Assembly: GCF_036924595.1 (NCBI RefSeq)
Contig: NZ_JAZHRV010000001.1
Location: 5,270,001 to 5,334,000 of the forward strand
Source: Bradyrhizobium algeriense
GTDB taxonomy: Bacteria > Pseudomonadota > Alphaproteobacteria > Rhizobiales > Xanthobacteraceae
DNA length: 64,000 nt
Direction of reading: 5' to 3'
The notes below the pieces were generated by a model that was given only the letters and a program-made list of their open reading frames with translations, had not been told where the DNA came from and did no database searches. Position numbers and translations under genes: made by a program. Of the stretch, positions 24,567-34,509 are shown piece by piece. Position 1 is the stretch's first letter; each line of letters starts with the position of its first letter.

Positions 24567-26675
24567 TTAACCTCCGATCCCGGCTTTGTCCGGCGCCACC
24601 ACCGCAACACCGTCCGCCGCCTTCACGCCATCCCCCCGCGGCAAGACAAACAAGGGATTGATCTCCGCTTCCAGCAGGTTCGTCCCGATCGAGGATACCA
24701 TGCTCGAAAATGCAAGCATGGCGTCGATAAGAGCCTCGACATCCGCAACCGGGCGACCGCGAAAGCCGCTCAGCAGCGGAGCGGACTTCAGCTCGCCGAT
24801 CATTTCCTCAGCATCTTTTCGCGAAAGCGGCGCCAGCCTCACGGCGGTGTCCTTGTAAAGTTCAGCTGCGATGCCGCCCATGCCCAACAGGATCGAAGGC
24901 CCAAGCTGACTGTCATGCTTGAGGCCCAGGATCAGTTCGATCGCGCCGGTCACCAGTTCCTGGACCAGAAATCCTTCCACCTTTCGATTCGTCGCCAGCG
25001 AGAATGTTTCCGCCATCCGGGTGCAAGTGGCCGCGACATCGCTGGGAGGGATGTTGACGGCGACTCCGCCGACGTCAGATTTGTGAAGCACGTCGCGGGA
25101 CAGAGCCTTGATGACGACGTTGCCCTGGAAGCGTACCGCTGCAGCTGCAGCTTCCTCGGGCGTGGCGGCACAGATCTCACGGGGGACGGGAACGCCGAAT
25201 TTCGCAAACAGCGCCTTGCTCTCATACTCGTTGAGAGGACCGGGACGCAGCATGCACCGGATCTCGGCGCCGACGGCCACGGGCATGGCCGGATCACCGG
25301 TTTGCGGAGAGGTCTTTCGGTGAATGCGCCACATTGCTGAAAATGCCGCGGCGCAGGCCTCAGGCGCGGCAAAGGTTGGTATGCCCGCGAGATTGAGGTG
25401 CCTGACCGCGTGCGGCGCGTGGGGGCTGGCAAATACCACAACGGGCTTGTCGGTCCGGGCGAAACAATCACGCAACGGCGCGCCGACGGTCTCCGGTTCC
25501 GTGATCGAAGACGAACCCAGAATGACGGCAACTGCATCGTAGGAAGGACTTTCGAGCACGCTGTCGAGCACATCTCGAAAATACTCGGATTTCACGCCCG
25601 CGAGGGTAACGTCGATGGGGTTTCGATCCAGCACAGCATCGGGAATGTTCAGAGCCTTCAGGCGGCCAGCAGTCATCGGGTCTGGTGCCGGGGTTTCGAA
25701 CCCCGCCAGGCCGGCTGCATCAGCGACCAAACTGGCCGCGCCGCCAGTCGAGGTTACCACGGCGACGCGGCGGCCTTTCAGTCGGCGCCCAGAACTCAGC
25801 GCGAGCGGGATATCGAGCAGATCAGAGAAGTACAGTGCTCTGATGATGCCGAGTTGCCTGAACAACGCATCGTAGACGACGTCCGATCCCGCCAACGCCC
25901 CGGTATGCGAACTTGCTGACTGGATACCGGACTCCGATCGCCCGACTTTGAAAGCCACGATCGGCTTGCCGGCTCCCGCTGCGCGCAATGTCGCTTGCCG
26001 AAACTGCACCGGCTTGCGCAGGCCCTCCAGATAGAGCGCGATCACCTTCGTGGCGGGATCATCGACCAGGTAGTTGATCAGATCGGACACGTCGATGTCG
26101 GATTCGTTTCCCGTTGCGACCAGTTTGGAAAACCCGACGCCTTGGGCATCGGCTCGCGACAGCAGCGACCCAAGGATGCCCCCGCTTTGGGAAACCAGCG
26201 CGATGGAGCCGGGCACCAGCTCGTTGATCTGAAGCGCCGCGCTCGCGGAGAGGGCGATGCCGTCGGTGACGTTGACGAGACCGATCGTATTCGGTCCAAG
26301 AAGCCGCATATTGCCGGCCGCGCTTTTCAGCCGTTGCTGCAGCGCCATTCCTTCCGCGCCGCTTTCACCAAATCCGCCGGCGAGAACGATCGCCGCGCCC
26401 GTTCCGATGGCTCCCAGCTCCTTGACAGTGTCCGGAACACGGCTGGAGCCGACCAGGACGATGGCGACGTCTGGTGCATGCGGCAGCGACCGGATATCCG
26501 GAAAACACGGATAGCGTCCAATCGATTGATGGCGCGGGTTGACCGGGAAGACTTCATGCCCGTAGCCATACTTCTCCAGAAAGGCCAGCGGACGGCCGGT
26601 CAGTTTGCCGGCATCGGCTGACGCGCCGATAATCGCCACGCTCTTCGGTCGGATCAAACGTTCCAGCGAATCCAT
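24567..26675 (-). CDS. ADP-forming acyl-CoA synthetase (acetate-CoA ligase family)
   Basis: A 702-residue fusion of the two subunits of NDP-forming acyl-CoA synthetase. The CoA-binding domain has SVAIIGASADAGKLTGRPL and FPVNPRHQSIGRY. Two succinyl-CoA-ligase-like domains follow, with the phosphorylated His257 in ASSHTGALAGSDVVYDALF. A C-terminal ATP-grasp domain (about 480-700) has ESKALFAKFGVPVPRE, VVIKALSRDVLHKSDVGGV and LLEAEINPLFV. It links ATP cleavage to ADP with thioester formation from a carboxylic acid and CoA. Only 8 bases separate it from the upstream enoyl-CoA hydratase gene, so both belong to one operon with the Bug receptor. Confidence 0.92.
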   Translation of the reverse strand: MDSLERLIRPKSVAIIGASADAGKLTGRPLAFLEKYGYGHEVFPVNPRHQSIGRYPCFPDIRSLPHAPDVAIVLVGSSRVPDTVKELGAIGTGAAIVLAGGFGESGAEGMALQQRLKSAAGNMRLLGPNTIGLVNVTDGIALSASAALQINELVPGSIALVSQSGGILGSLLSRADAQGVGFSKLVATGNESDIDVSDLINYLVDDPATKVIALYLEGLRKPVQFRQATLRAAGAGKPIVAFKVGRSESGIQSASSHTGALAGSDVVYDALFRQLGIIRALYFSDLLDIPLALSSGRRLKGRRVAVVTSTGGAASLVADAAGLAGFETPAPDPMTAGRLKALNIPDAVLDRNPIDVTLAGVKSEYFRDVLDSVLESPSYDAVAVILGSSSITEPETVGAPLRDCFARTDKPVVVFASPHAPHAVRHLNLAGIPTFAAPEACAAAFSAMWRIHRKTSPQTGDPAMPVAVGAEIRCMLRPGPLNEYESKALFAKFGVPVPREICAATPEEAAAAAVRFQGNVVIKALSRDVLHKSDVGGVAVNIPPSDVAATCTRMAETFSLATNRKVEGFLVQELVTGAIELILGLKHDSQLGPSILLGMGGIAAELYKDTAVRLAPLSRKDAEEMIGELKSAPLLSGFRGRPVADVEALIDAMLAFSSMVSSIGTNLLEAEINPLFVLPRGDGVKAADGVAVVAPDKAGIGG

Positions 26676-26683
26676 ATCGCCCC

Positions 26684-27466
26684 CTATCGCGCGGATTTGT
26701 CGAGGAATGCCGCGACGGATTCCCGGTGTTCGGACGTCGTGTAGCAGATGGCCTGGGCTTCCCGGCCGAGCGCAAAGACCTGCTCTTCCGCCGTTTCAAA
26801 TGTGCGATCCATGATGCCCTTGGTCAGAGCGATCGCCGCCATCGAACCCCGACTGAGATCGCGCGCCCATGCTGCGGCGTCATGCACGAGCGTCGCAGCC
26901 GGACGCACGCGATCCGCCAGTCCCATAGCGAGAGCTTCTGTTGAACCCACGGAACGACCGGTGAAGATCATCTCTTTCGCGCGCGACAGACCTACCCGAC
27001 GCGGCAAGAAGTACATTCCTCCACCGTCGGAAACCAACCCACGACGAACAAAACTCATGCTGAACACGGCCTCTTCGGAGGCCACGATGAAATCGCACGC
27101 GAGCGCCATGTCGCATCCCAGACCCGCGGCCGCACCGTTCACGGCAGCGACAGTCACCTTTCCCATGCCGTGAAGCGCCGCAACGCTCTTGTGGGTCTGC
27201 TGCTGCCGCCGCCAGCCATTGAATGCCACCTTGCCGGACGGCGCCTGCAGCCGCTCGCGCATGCCGGAAATGTCGCCACCCGAGCAGAACGACTTGCCGT
27301 TTCCGGTCAAAACGACGGCGCGCACGGCCTCGTCATTGGCTGCCCGATCGAGCGCGGCGACGAACTGCGCGCGCATTTCATCGTTGATGGCGTTGCGCAC
27401 ATCCGGCCTGTTCAACCTCACGATCGCGACTGAATCCTCAACGGACAACTCGACCAGGCTAGTCAT
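26684..27466 (-). CDS. Enoyl-CoA hydratase/isomerase family protein
   Basis: A 260-residue crotonase. The oxyanion-hole regions are SFCSGGDISGM and VNGAAAGLGCDMALACDF. The position of the second catalytic acid reads GLVSDGGGMYFLPRRVGLS, with Asp instead of Glu164 of rat hydratase; the first Glu (position 144) is not evident. This pattern is common among isomerases and hydratases of unusual CoA substrates. AGAGGTAACG precedes the ATG. It is the middle gene between a Bug receptor and an ADP-forming CoA synthetase, fitting one catabolic route. The exact reaction is open. Confidence 0.9.
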   Translation of the reverse strand: MTSLVELSVEDSVAIVRLNRPDVRNAINDEMRAQFVAALDRAANDEAVRAVVLTGNGKSFCSGGDISGMRERLQAPSGKVAFNGWRRQQQTHKSVAALHGMGKVTVAAVNGAAAGLGCDMALACDFIVASEEAVFSMSFVRRGLVSDGGGMYFLPRRVGLSRAKEMIFTGRSVGSTEALAMGLADRVRPAATLVHDAAAWARDLSRGSMAAIALTKGIMDRTFETAEEQVFALGREAQAICYTTSEHRESVAAFLDKSAR

Positions 27467-27538
27467 CGTTACCTCTCAAACCGGTGATTGAAATCGTTGC
27501 TCATGGCGCGGCCTTGCCAAGGAAGGACATGCGCGGGG

Positions 27539-28552
27539 CTATTCCACCTTGATGTTTGCGTCCTTGATCAGCTTGCGCCATCGCGCTTCCTCGTCCTGAA
27601 CATAGCGATCGAGCTTTTCGGGGGAGCCGCCGACCATGATCAGGCCTTCGTTGCTCTCAAGCCGCTTGAAAGCGGCGGACTGAATGGCCCTGGCGACGGC
27701 CTTGTTCAGACGCTCGATGATCGGCGCAGGCGTCTTGGCCGGCGCGTACAATCCGTACCAGCTCTCAGCAGCGTAGCCTGGCAGCCCGCCTTCGGCGACC
27801 GTCGGCAAATCGGGGAACGCGGGCGAGCGCTCGGCAGTCGTGACAGCCAGTGCCCGGAGCTGTCCACCTCCGACAAGCGAGGCTGCGCTTGCCACCGTGG
27901 TGAAGATGACATCGATCTGGCCGCCCAGGAGATCGGTGATTGCCGGCGCAGCGCCCCTGTAGGCCACCGTTGTCAGGTTCACATTCGCCATCGCTTTGAA
28001 CAGTTCTCCCGCCAAATGGGCCGAAGTTCCCGTCCCGAACGTGCCGTAGTTGAGCTTCCCGGGGTTAGCCTTGGCTTCAGCGATCAGGTCGGGAATCGAT
28101 TTGATCTTCGATGCCGGATTCACAACGACGATGTTGAGGGATCGCGCGATCAGCGAGACGGCGGCGAAGTCCTTGTGCGGATCGAACGGAAGCTTGCTGT
28201 TCAAGCTCGGATTGACCGCATGGGCGAAGCTTGCCAGCAGCAGCGTGTAGCCATCAGGCTCGCTGGTCGCGACAGTCTGGGTCCCGATGACGGTGCCTGC
28301 ACCCGGCTTGTTTTCGATGATGACCGGCTTGCCCAGGTCGGACGAAATTTCCTGAGCCAGCGTTCGAGCGATGGTGTCGGTACCGCCGCCGGAGGAGAAG
28401 GGAACGACGATCTTGATAATCTTGGCCGGGTATTCGGCCTGGACCGGCGCGGCAGCCCCCAATACCGCCATCGCCGACAAGGCGGCAAGAATGATCCGCG
28501 GGCGCCGGCGCGCTGCGGATCCTGAAAGATGGGTTACCTTGCTCTTCTGCAT
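27539..28552 (-). CDS. Bug-family substrate-binding protein, second copy
   Basis: A 337-residue periplasmic receptor. The signal peptide is Arg-rich at first, then hydrophobic (ILAALSAMAVLGAAAPVQA). Bug motifs follow: YPAKIIKIVVPFSSGGGTD, GKPVIIENKPGAGTVIG, SEPDGYTLLLA, PGKLNYGTFGTGTSAHLAG and VAYRGAAPAITDLLGGQIDV. GGGAGG precedes the ATG. No TctA/TctB membrane partners are nearby. It heads the minus-strand operon with the hydratase and CoA synthetase and faces an IclR regulator across 264 bases. It probably captures the carboxylate that this operon degrades. Confidence 0.93.
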   Translation of the reverse strand: MQKSKVTHLSGSAARRRPRIILAALSAMAVLGAAAPVQAEYPAKIIKIVVPFSSGGGTDTIARTLAQEISSDLGKPVIIENKPGAGTVIGTQTVATSEPDGYTLLLASFAHAVNPSLNSKLPFDPHKDFAAVSLIARSLNIVVVNPASKIKSIPDLIAEAKANPGKLNYGTFGTGTSAHLAGELFKAMANVNLTTVAYRGAAPAITDLLGGQIDVIFTTVASAASLVGGGQLRALAVTTAERSPAFPDLPTVAEGGLPGYAAESWYGLYAPAKTPAPIIERLNKAVARAIQSAAFKRLESNEGLIMVGGSPEKLDRYVQDEEARWRKLIKDANIKVE

Positions 28553-28669
28553 GCGTGCCTCCCTTTGGCTGTTGTTCGAGCATTTTGGAAAATGCGTCTG
28601 TCACGGCGGCTTCTGTGTCCGGGCCGTCCATGCAGCTAGCACGGGCAATCCCGCCTCCGCTGGCCCCAT

Positions 28670-28684
28670 TTCCATCTAGTGGAA
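28670..28684. promoter_or_regulatory. Candidate IclR operator
   Basis: A 15-bp dyad, TTCCA-TCTAG-TGGAA, lies midway between the divergent Bug gene (start 28552) and the IclR-family gene (start 28817). IclR-type regulators commonly bind short GGAA/TTCC dyads in such divergent regions. The rest of 28553-28816 holds no other clear signal. Confidence 0.4.
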
Positions 28685-28816
28685 TTGGCAGGACGGCCGT
28701 TCCTCGTCGGACGCTGCCGAACTGGCCGACGTGCGTTAGCAGCTTGCGTGCCTTCGGCTATCCCGCTTATCCATTAGACGAGCTGAGAAGGCGGCTATGG
28801 CAGGAGGGCGGCGCGC

Positions 28817-29572
28817 ATGAACTCTGCTGGCGGCAATCGTTCGTTGCAGCGGGGCGTCGAGATCCTGCGGGCGTTCCGTCAGGGAATCGATGTGCTCGGA
28901 AACGGGGAGATCGCAGAGCGGACCGGAATTCCGCGAGCGACGGTCAGCCGGCTGACTCGCACGCTGGTCCAGGCCGGCATGCTGGACGATGTTCGCAGCG
29001 AACGCGCCTACAGGCTGGCCGCGGCAGTGATGAGCTTCGGGCACGCGATGCGCATGAGTTCGCCGATCCTCAACGCCTTGGGGCCGATGATGCGCGTTGA
29101 ATCCATGCGGCGGAAGATCAATGTTGGATTGGCCACCGCGGACCGCTCGATGATGGTCTATCTGGAATCCGTCCGATTCAACCCGCGCGTTGTTCTGCGC
29201 AATGTCGTTGCGGGGCAGCAGGTGCCGATGGAATTAACCTCGCTCGGGCGCGCCTATCTGGCGGGGATAACCGAACAAGAAAGAGCCAAACTGTTTGCAG
29301 GCTTCACGCGGCGCGGTGCCGGCGCAACGCAGAATTTGCTCGCCGAAGTGCAGAGATCGATCCGCTCTGTCAAGCGCGATGGCTATTGCGCCGTCTCGTG
29401 GCAGCGCGGCGTTCTGGCTGTTGCGACACCGATCATCGTCAAGGGTCTCCCGGTGTACGCGCTCAATATGAGCACGCAGAATGTGCAACCCACCTCACGG
29501 CTGTCTGCCGAGATGGGGGCCTACCTCCTGGCGTTTGCAAAGAGGTGCAATGAGGCACTCGCCGGCAAATAA
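28817..29572 (+). CDS. IclR-family transcriptional regulator
   Basis: A 251-residue regulator. The N-terminal winged HTH covers about 8-65 (RSLQRGVEILRAFRQGIDVL, then AERTGIPRATVSRLTRTLVQ as recognition helix). The C-terminal effector domain spans about 80-245, with MMVYLESVRFNPRVVLR and VPMELTSLGRAYLAGI. It probably senses a small carboxylate. AGGAGGG lies 8 bases upstream of the ATG. Divergent placement beside the Bug - hydratase - CoA synthetase operon makes that operon the likely target. Whether it represses or activates cannot be told. Confidence 0.93.
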   Translation: MNSAGGNRSLQRGVEILRAFRQGIDVLGNGEIAERTGIPRATVSRLTRTLVQAGMLDDVRSERAYRLAAAVMSFGHAMRMSSPILNALGPMMRVESMRRKINVGLATADRSMMVYLESVRFNPRVVLRNVVAGQQVPMELTSLGRAYLAGITEQERAKLFAGFTRRGAGATQNLLAEVQRSIRSVKRDGYCAVSWQRGVLAVATPIIVKGLPVYALNMSTQNVQPTSRLSAEMGAYLLAFAKRCNEALAGK

Positions 29573-29677
29573 CAGTGTTGCGCGTTCAAGACCCACTTAC
29601 CGATGGTCTGCCATGCCGAAAACGTTATTTGTGCAGCGCACCAAAATCCATAGGGTGCCGCCTTCAAAAGGATTTTT

Positions 29678-30929
29678 TTGTTGTCCGACACCAGTGCCGA
29701 TGCCTTGGCCGCTTCAGGCCACCGCCCGATGGGCTTCCCCGAATTCGTGATCGTAATCGCCTCCATCATGGCGCTCAATCCGCTCGCGATGGACATGATG
29801 CTGCCGGCGCTGCCGAACATCGCGTCCGCCTTCGAGATCACGTCAGCCAACCGGCCGCAGATGGTGTTGTCGATCTTCCTGGTTGGCTTCGGCGTCGGCC
29901 AGTTCGTGATGGGCCCGCTGTCCGACCGGTTCGGGCGGCGGCCGGTCCTGCTCGGCGGCATGGCCGTCTATTGTATCGCCAGCCTGCTTGCGATCGCGGC
30001 ACCTTCCTTTGAAACCTTGCTGCTGGCGCGCGCGCTGCAAGGCGTCTGCACCTCGGCCACGCGGGTGATCGCGACCTCGATCGTTCGCGACTGCTACGCC
30101 GGCCGGCGCATGGCGAGCGTGATGTCGCTGGCGATGATGGTGTTCATTGCCGTGCCTGTCATCGCCCCGGCATTCGGCCAGGCCGTGCTGATGCTGACGC
30201 AATGGCGCGGCATCTTCATCGTGCTGATGCTGTACGGCGTAGTGGCGCTGGTCTGGAGCGCATTGCGCATGCCGGAGACGCTGCCTGTCGCCAACCGCAG
30301 GTCGCTCGCGCTTCGCGCGGTGTTCGATGCGTTCCGCCAGACCGTGACCCATCGCCAGACGCTGGGTTATGCGCTGGCGGCCGGCGGCGTATTGGGCTCG
30401 CTGTTCGCCTTCGTCTTCATCTCGCAGCAGGTGTTCACCGGCATCTACCAGCTCGGGCATTATTTTCCGGTTGCGTTTGCCGGCGTCGCCGTCGGCAACC
30501 GCGATCGCAGGCTTCGTCAATTCCCGCCTCGTCGGCCGCCTCGGCATGCGCGTGCTCTCCCACGGCGCGCTGATCGGCTTCGTGGTCATCGCCGCAACCA
30601 TGCTGGTGGCGGCGAAACTGCAGATGCTGCCCTTGCCGCTGTTCATGGTGCTCTCGGTATCGATGATGTTCGCGTTCGGCTTGATGATCGCCAATTTCAC
30701 CGCGCTCGCCATGGAGCCGCAGGGCCATATCGCCGGCACCGCCGCCTCGCTGTACGGCTCGATCACCACGCTGCTCGCCATCGGCATCGGCGCCACCATC
30801 GGCCAGGATTACGACGGCACGCTGGTGCCGTTCGCGACCGGCTTCCTGCTCTGCACGCTGGCCGCGCTCGGCGTGGTGCTGGTCGTGGAGAAAGGCCGGC
30901 TGTTCCAGCCGCATGGCATGAAGCTGTGA
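29678..30929 (+). pseudogene. Bcr/CflA-family multidrug efflux MFS transporter, single-base frameshift
   Basis: The first 273 codons encode an MFS drug exporter (MALNPLAMDMMLPALPNIAS, MGPLSDRFGRRPVLLGG, RALQGVCTSATRVIATSIVRD). Up to about 30496 the frame reads FAGVAVG; then NRDRRLRQF appears, while the frame one base on reads TAIAGFVNSRLVGRLGMRV and continues as a normal transporter to 30929. Removing one A at 30497/30498 (GGCAACC to GGCACC) restores an intact protein of about 416 residues. It is either a recent inactivating insertion or a base-call error. The TTG at 29678 has AAAGGA upstream; an ATG at 29729 is the alternative start. If intact it would be a proton-driven exporter with 12 helices. 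Confidence 0.85.
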
Positions 30930-31021
30930 TGGGCATGGCAGATGCCTGCCCCGGCGCTGGCGCCGTTTGGCGAAGCTGATAACAATTGCTCACATCGCCC
31001 TTTGAGATCGGGAACCGGAAG

Positions 31022-32440
31022 ATGGATAATCGCAGTAACATCTGGCGTGGCGTCGACACCATCAAGCCGCGCTTCGTCGACTTGAGCGACCGCGTCTGGG
31101 CGATGCCCGAGGTCTGCTACACCGAGGCGCGCTCGTCCGCCGAACATCTGGCCGAGCTGCGCCACCAGGGTTTCCGCATCACCGAGCAGGTCGCAGGCAT
31201 TCCGACCGCGGTGATGGGCGAATGGGGCGAAGGCGGGCCCGTGATCGCTTTTCTCGGCGAATATGACGCCCTGCCCGGTCTCAGCCAGGAGGCCGGCGTG
31301 GCCGAACCTCGCCCGCTGGAGGCCGGCGGCCATGGCCATGGTTGCGGCCACAATCTGCTCGGTTCCGCCGCCCTGCTCGCGGCCACGGCCGTGAAGGATT
31401 GGCTCGCCGAACACAAAGCGCCGGGGCGCGTGCGCTATTACGGCTGCCCCGCGGAAGAAGGCGGCGCGGCAAAGGCCTTCATGGTGCGCGATGGCGCCTT
31501 CGACGACGCCGACATCGCGATCACCTGGCACCCGTCGAGCTTCTGGGAAGTCGTGGTGACGCCCTCGCTCGCCAATACGCGCGCAGATTTCATCTTCACC
31601 GGGCGCACCTCGCATGCCGCGGCCTCGCCGCATCTCGGCCGCAGCGCGCTGGATGCGGTCGAGCTGATGAATGTCGGCGTCAATTACATGCGCGAGCACA
31701 TGCCGAGCGACGCCCGCGTCCATTACGCCCTGCTCGACACCGGCGGCATTGCCCCCAACGTGGTGCAGGCCCATGCGCGCGTGCGCTATTCAATCCGCGA
31801 TCGCGACCTGCCCGGCATGAACGAACTGGTGGAGCGCGTCCACAAGATCGCGCAGGGCGCGGCATTGATGACCGAAACCAAGGTGGAGATGAAAATCATT
31901 TCCGCCGTCTCCAATCTGTTGCCGAACACCCCGCTCGAGGCGGCGCTTCATCGCATCATGGAGGAACTCGGCCCGCCGCATTTCGATGACACCGACAAGG
32001 ATTTCGCCGCAAAAATCCGCTCCACGCTGACGGACAAGGATATCGCGTCCGTCTATCACTCGATCGGCATGGAGCCGACCGACCGGCCGCTGGCCGATTT
32101 CATCGTGCCGCTTAACGCCAAGCGTAATCCGCAAATCGGCTCGACCGATGTGGGCGACGTGAGCTGGGTCGTGCCGACCGTTCAGGTCCATGCCCCGACG
32201 GTCGCGATCGGCACCCCGTTCCATACCTGGCAGGTGGTGGCGCAGGGCAAGAGCCCGCACGCCCACAAGGCCATGGTTCAGGCCGCCAAGGCGATGGCAG
32301 GGCTCGGCGTCAGGGCGCTGACGGAACCGGACCTGATCGCCGCCGCCAAGGCCGACCTGAACAAGCGCACCACCCGGACGCCCTATGTCAGTCCGCTGCC
32401 GGACAGCGTCGCGCCGCCGCTGGATATGTCGCTGACCTGA
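31022..32440 (+). CDS. M20 family amidohydrolase (AbgB-like)
   Basis: A 472-residue M20 metallohydrolase. Metal and catalytic blocks are FLGEYDALPGLSQ, GHGHGCGHNLLGSAALLAA, CPAEEGGAAK, TWHPSSF and the lid-domain motif FTGRTSHAAASPHLGRSALD. Members such as AbgB hydrolyse p-aminobenzoyl-glutamate, and relatives cleave N-acyl amino acids. No signal peptide, so it is cytoplasmic. I start at the ATG at 31022, with CCGGAAG just before. An ABC importer of peptide type begins 251 bases downstream, suggesting that the imported compound is cleaved here. Confidence 0.92.
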   Translation: MDNRSNIWRGVDTIKPRFVDLSDRVWAMPEVCYTEARSSAEHLAELRHQGFRITEQVAGIPTAVMGEWGEGGPVIAFLGEYDALPGLSQEAGVAEPRPLEAGGHGHGCGHNLLGSAALLAATAVKDWLAEHKAPGRVRYYGCPAEEGGAAKAFMVRDGAFDDADIAITWHPSSFWEVVVTPSLANTRADFIFTGRTSHAAASPHLGRSALDAVELMNVGVNYMREHMPSDARVHYALLDTGGIAPNVVQAHARVRYSIRDRDLPGMNELVERVHKIAQGAALMTETKVEMKIISAVSNLLPNTPLEAALHRIMEELGPPHFDDTDKDFAAKIRSTLTDKDIASVYHSIGMEPTDRPLADFIVPLNAKRNPQIGSTDVGDVSWVVPTVQVHAPTVAIGTPFHTWQVVAQGKSPHAHKAMVQAAKAMAGLGVRALTEPDLIAAAKADLNKRTTRTPYVSPLPDSVAPPLDMSLT

Positions 32441-32691
32441 CCGGGTCCGGCGAACAAATTTTTTGCAGTGCAGAGCACGATTCCGCGCGCTTTGGCGCCG
32501 GATTGCTGAAGCTATGTGCGGCGCAGCGCGTTTCTGCCCAAGCAAAAATCACAGGCCCCTTCCCTCCTGCCGATTGTCGACAGCCAGCCGTTGACGTTCG
32601 GGCCATTTGATGTGCCATCTTACCCGGGGACACCTGACGCTGCCGCCCGGCGGCGCGCCGTACAACGCCAAAACCAGACACGGGGACAACG

Positions 32692-34488
32692 ATGCTGGAC
32701 AACGAACTGCGAACCATGATCGACGAAGTAAAGGACGGCCGCATGGACCGCCGCGGCTTCGTTCAGCGGATGCTTGCGTTCGGTCTCACCGCGCCCATGG
32801 CGACGCAGATTCTGGCCATCGGCGGCGTGGCCCTGGCCGAGGGCCCGTCCGTTTACAAGCCGACCAAGCGCGGTGGCGGCGGCGCGCTGAAACTTTTGTG
32901 GTGGCAGGGACCGACCCTGCTCAATCCGCATTTCGCCACCGGCACCAAGGACCAGGACGGCTCGCGCCTGTTCTATGAGCCGCTCGCCTGCTGGGATCCC
33001 GACGGCAACATGAAGCTGGTTCTGGCGGCCGAAATTCCCTCGCTCCAGAATGGCGGGCTGGCCGCCGACGGCATGTCCGTGACCTGGAAGCTCAAGCCTG
33101 GCGTCAAATGGCACGACGGCAAACCCTTCACCGCCGATGACGTGGTGTTCAACTGGGAATACGCCCGCGATCCCGCCACCGCCACCGTGACCATCGGCGT
33201 TCACCGCGACATCACCGTCGAGAAGGTCGACGATCTCACGGTCCGCATCCTCTTCAAGAAGCCGACGCCGTTCTGGGCCGATGCCTTTGTCGGCGCTCCC
33301 CAAAGCATCATCCCCAAGCATCTGTTCGCGGAATATAAAGGCGCCAAGTCGCGCGAGGCCCCGAACAACCTCTCCCCCGTCGGCACCGGTCCCTACAAAT
33401 TCGTCGAGTTCAAGCCGGGCGATGTCATCCGCGGCGAACTCAATCCTGACTACCATATGCCGAACCGCCCCCACTTCGACACCATCGAAATGAAGGGCGG
33501 CGGCGATGCCATCTCGGCCGCGCGCGCCGTTATTCAAACGGGCGAATATGATTTCGGCTGGAACATCCAGGTGGAAGACGACGTCCTGCTGCGTCTGGAA
33601 AAGGGCGGCAAGGGCAAGACCGTGTATGCGGTCGGTGGCGACACCGAATTCATCGCGCTGAACTTCACCGATCCCAATACCGAGGTCGACGGCGAACGCT
33701 CCTCGATCAAGACCAAGCATCCGCTGTTCTCCGATCCGGCGGTGCGCAAGGCGCTCTCCATGCTGGTCGACCGAGAGGCCGTCAAGAAGGTCATCTACGG
33801 CCGCGCCGGACGCGTCACGCCCAATTTCCTCAACGGCCCCGAGAAGTTCGTTTCCAAGAACACGACCTGGGAATTCAGCATCGAGAAGGCGTCCAAGCTG
33901 CTGGACGACGCCGGCTGGAAGGTCGGCACCGACGGCATCCGCGAGAAGGACGGCAAGAAGCTGAAGCTTCTGTACCAGACCGCGATCAACGGCCCGCGCC
34001 AGAAGACCCAGGCCATCGTCAAGCAGGCCTGCCAGAAGGCCGGCATCGACGTCGAGCTGAAATCGGTGGTCGCCTCGGTGTTCTTCTCCTCCGACGTCGC
34101 CAATCCCGACACCTACGCCAAGTTCTACGCCGACCTCGAGATGTTCCAGATCCCGATGAGCCAGCCGGATCCGGCCCAGCACATGCGCCGCTATCATTCG
34201 CGCAACGTCGCCACCAAGGAAAACAAGTGGCAGGGCGTGAACTTCCCGCGCTGGGTCAACAAGGACTACGACGCGACGATCGATGCCGCCGAGGCCGAGA
34301 CTGACCTGGTGAAACGTGCCGCGCTCTATATCAAGGCCAACGACATCATGATGCAGGACACCGTTTTCATTCCGGTGATGCACCGCCTGAAAGTGGAAGC
34401 CTGCTCCAACGCGCTGCGCCCGGTGGTCAGCGGCTGGGCCAACGAAACCGACAACCTGTTCGACTGGTACCGGGAGGCGACGGGATAA
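32692..34488 (+). CDS. Peptide-type ABC transporter, periplasmic substrate-binding protein (SBP_bac_5)
   Basis: A 598-residue receptor. An atypical long N-terminus (MLDNELRTMIDEVKDGRMDR) precedes a Tat-like RRGFVQRMLAFGLTA signal. The mature protein has DGSRLFYEPLACWDPDGN, the family signature WKLKPGVKWHDGKPFTADDV, and NLSPVGTGPYKFVEFKPGD. It belongs to the DppA/OppA class that binds peptides, nickel chelates or opines. It is first in an operon with two permeases and two ATPases, all close or overlapping. No ligand can be deduced. 32441-32691 upstream shows no clear motif. Confidence 0.93.
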   Translation: MLDNELRTMIDEVKDGRMDRRGFVQRMLAFGLTAPMATQILAIGGVALAEGPSVYKPTKRGGGGALKLLWWQGPTLLNPHFATGTKDQDGSRLFYEPLACWDPDGNMKLVLAAEIPSLQNGGLAADGMSVTWKLKPGVKWHDGKPFTADDVVFNWEYARDPATATVTIGVHRDITVEKVDDLTVRILFKKPTPFWADAFVGAPQSIIPKHLFAEYKGAKSREAPNNLSPVGTGPYKFVEFKPGDVIRGELNPDYHMPNRPHFDTIEMKGGGDAISAARAVIQTGEYDFGWNIQVEDDVLLRLEKGGKGKTVYAVGGDTEFIALNFTDPNTEVDGERSSIKTKHPLFSDPAVRKALSMLVDREAVKKVIYGRAGRVTPNFLNGPEKFVSKNTTWEFSIEKASKLLDDAGWKVGTDGIREKDGKKLKLLYQTAINGPRQKTQAIVKQACQKAGIDVELKSVVASVFFSSDVANPDTYAKFYADLEMFQIPMSQPDPAQHMRRYHSRNVATKENKWQGVNFPRWVNKDYDATIDAAEAETDLVKRAALYIKANDIMMQDTVFIPVMHRLKVEACSNALRPVVSGWANETDNLFDWYREATG

Positions 34489-34509
34489 GCGCGACGGGAT
34501 TTTTCCCTC

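Noticed and set aside
26900..27050. Enoyl-CoA hydratase as a dead enzyme because Glu164 is Asp
   Set aside because: Asp at this position is common in functional crotonase relatives with other reactions.
28745..28800. tRNA-like fragment (ATCCATTAGACGAGCTGAG on plus)
   Set aside because: It resembles part of a D arm, but no T arm, anticodon stem or acceptor pairing is present.
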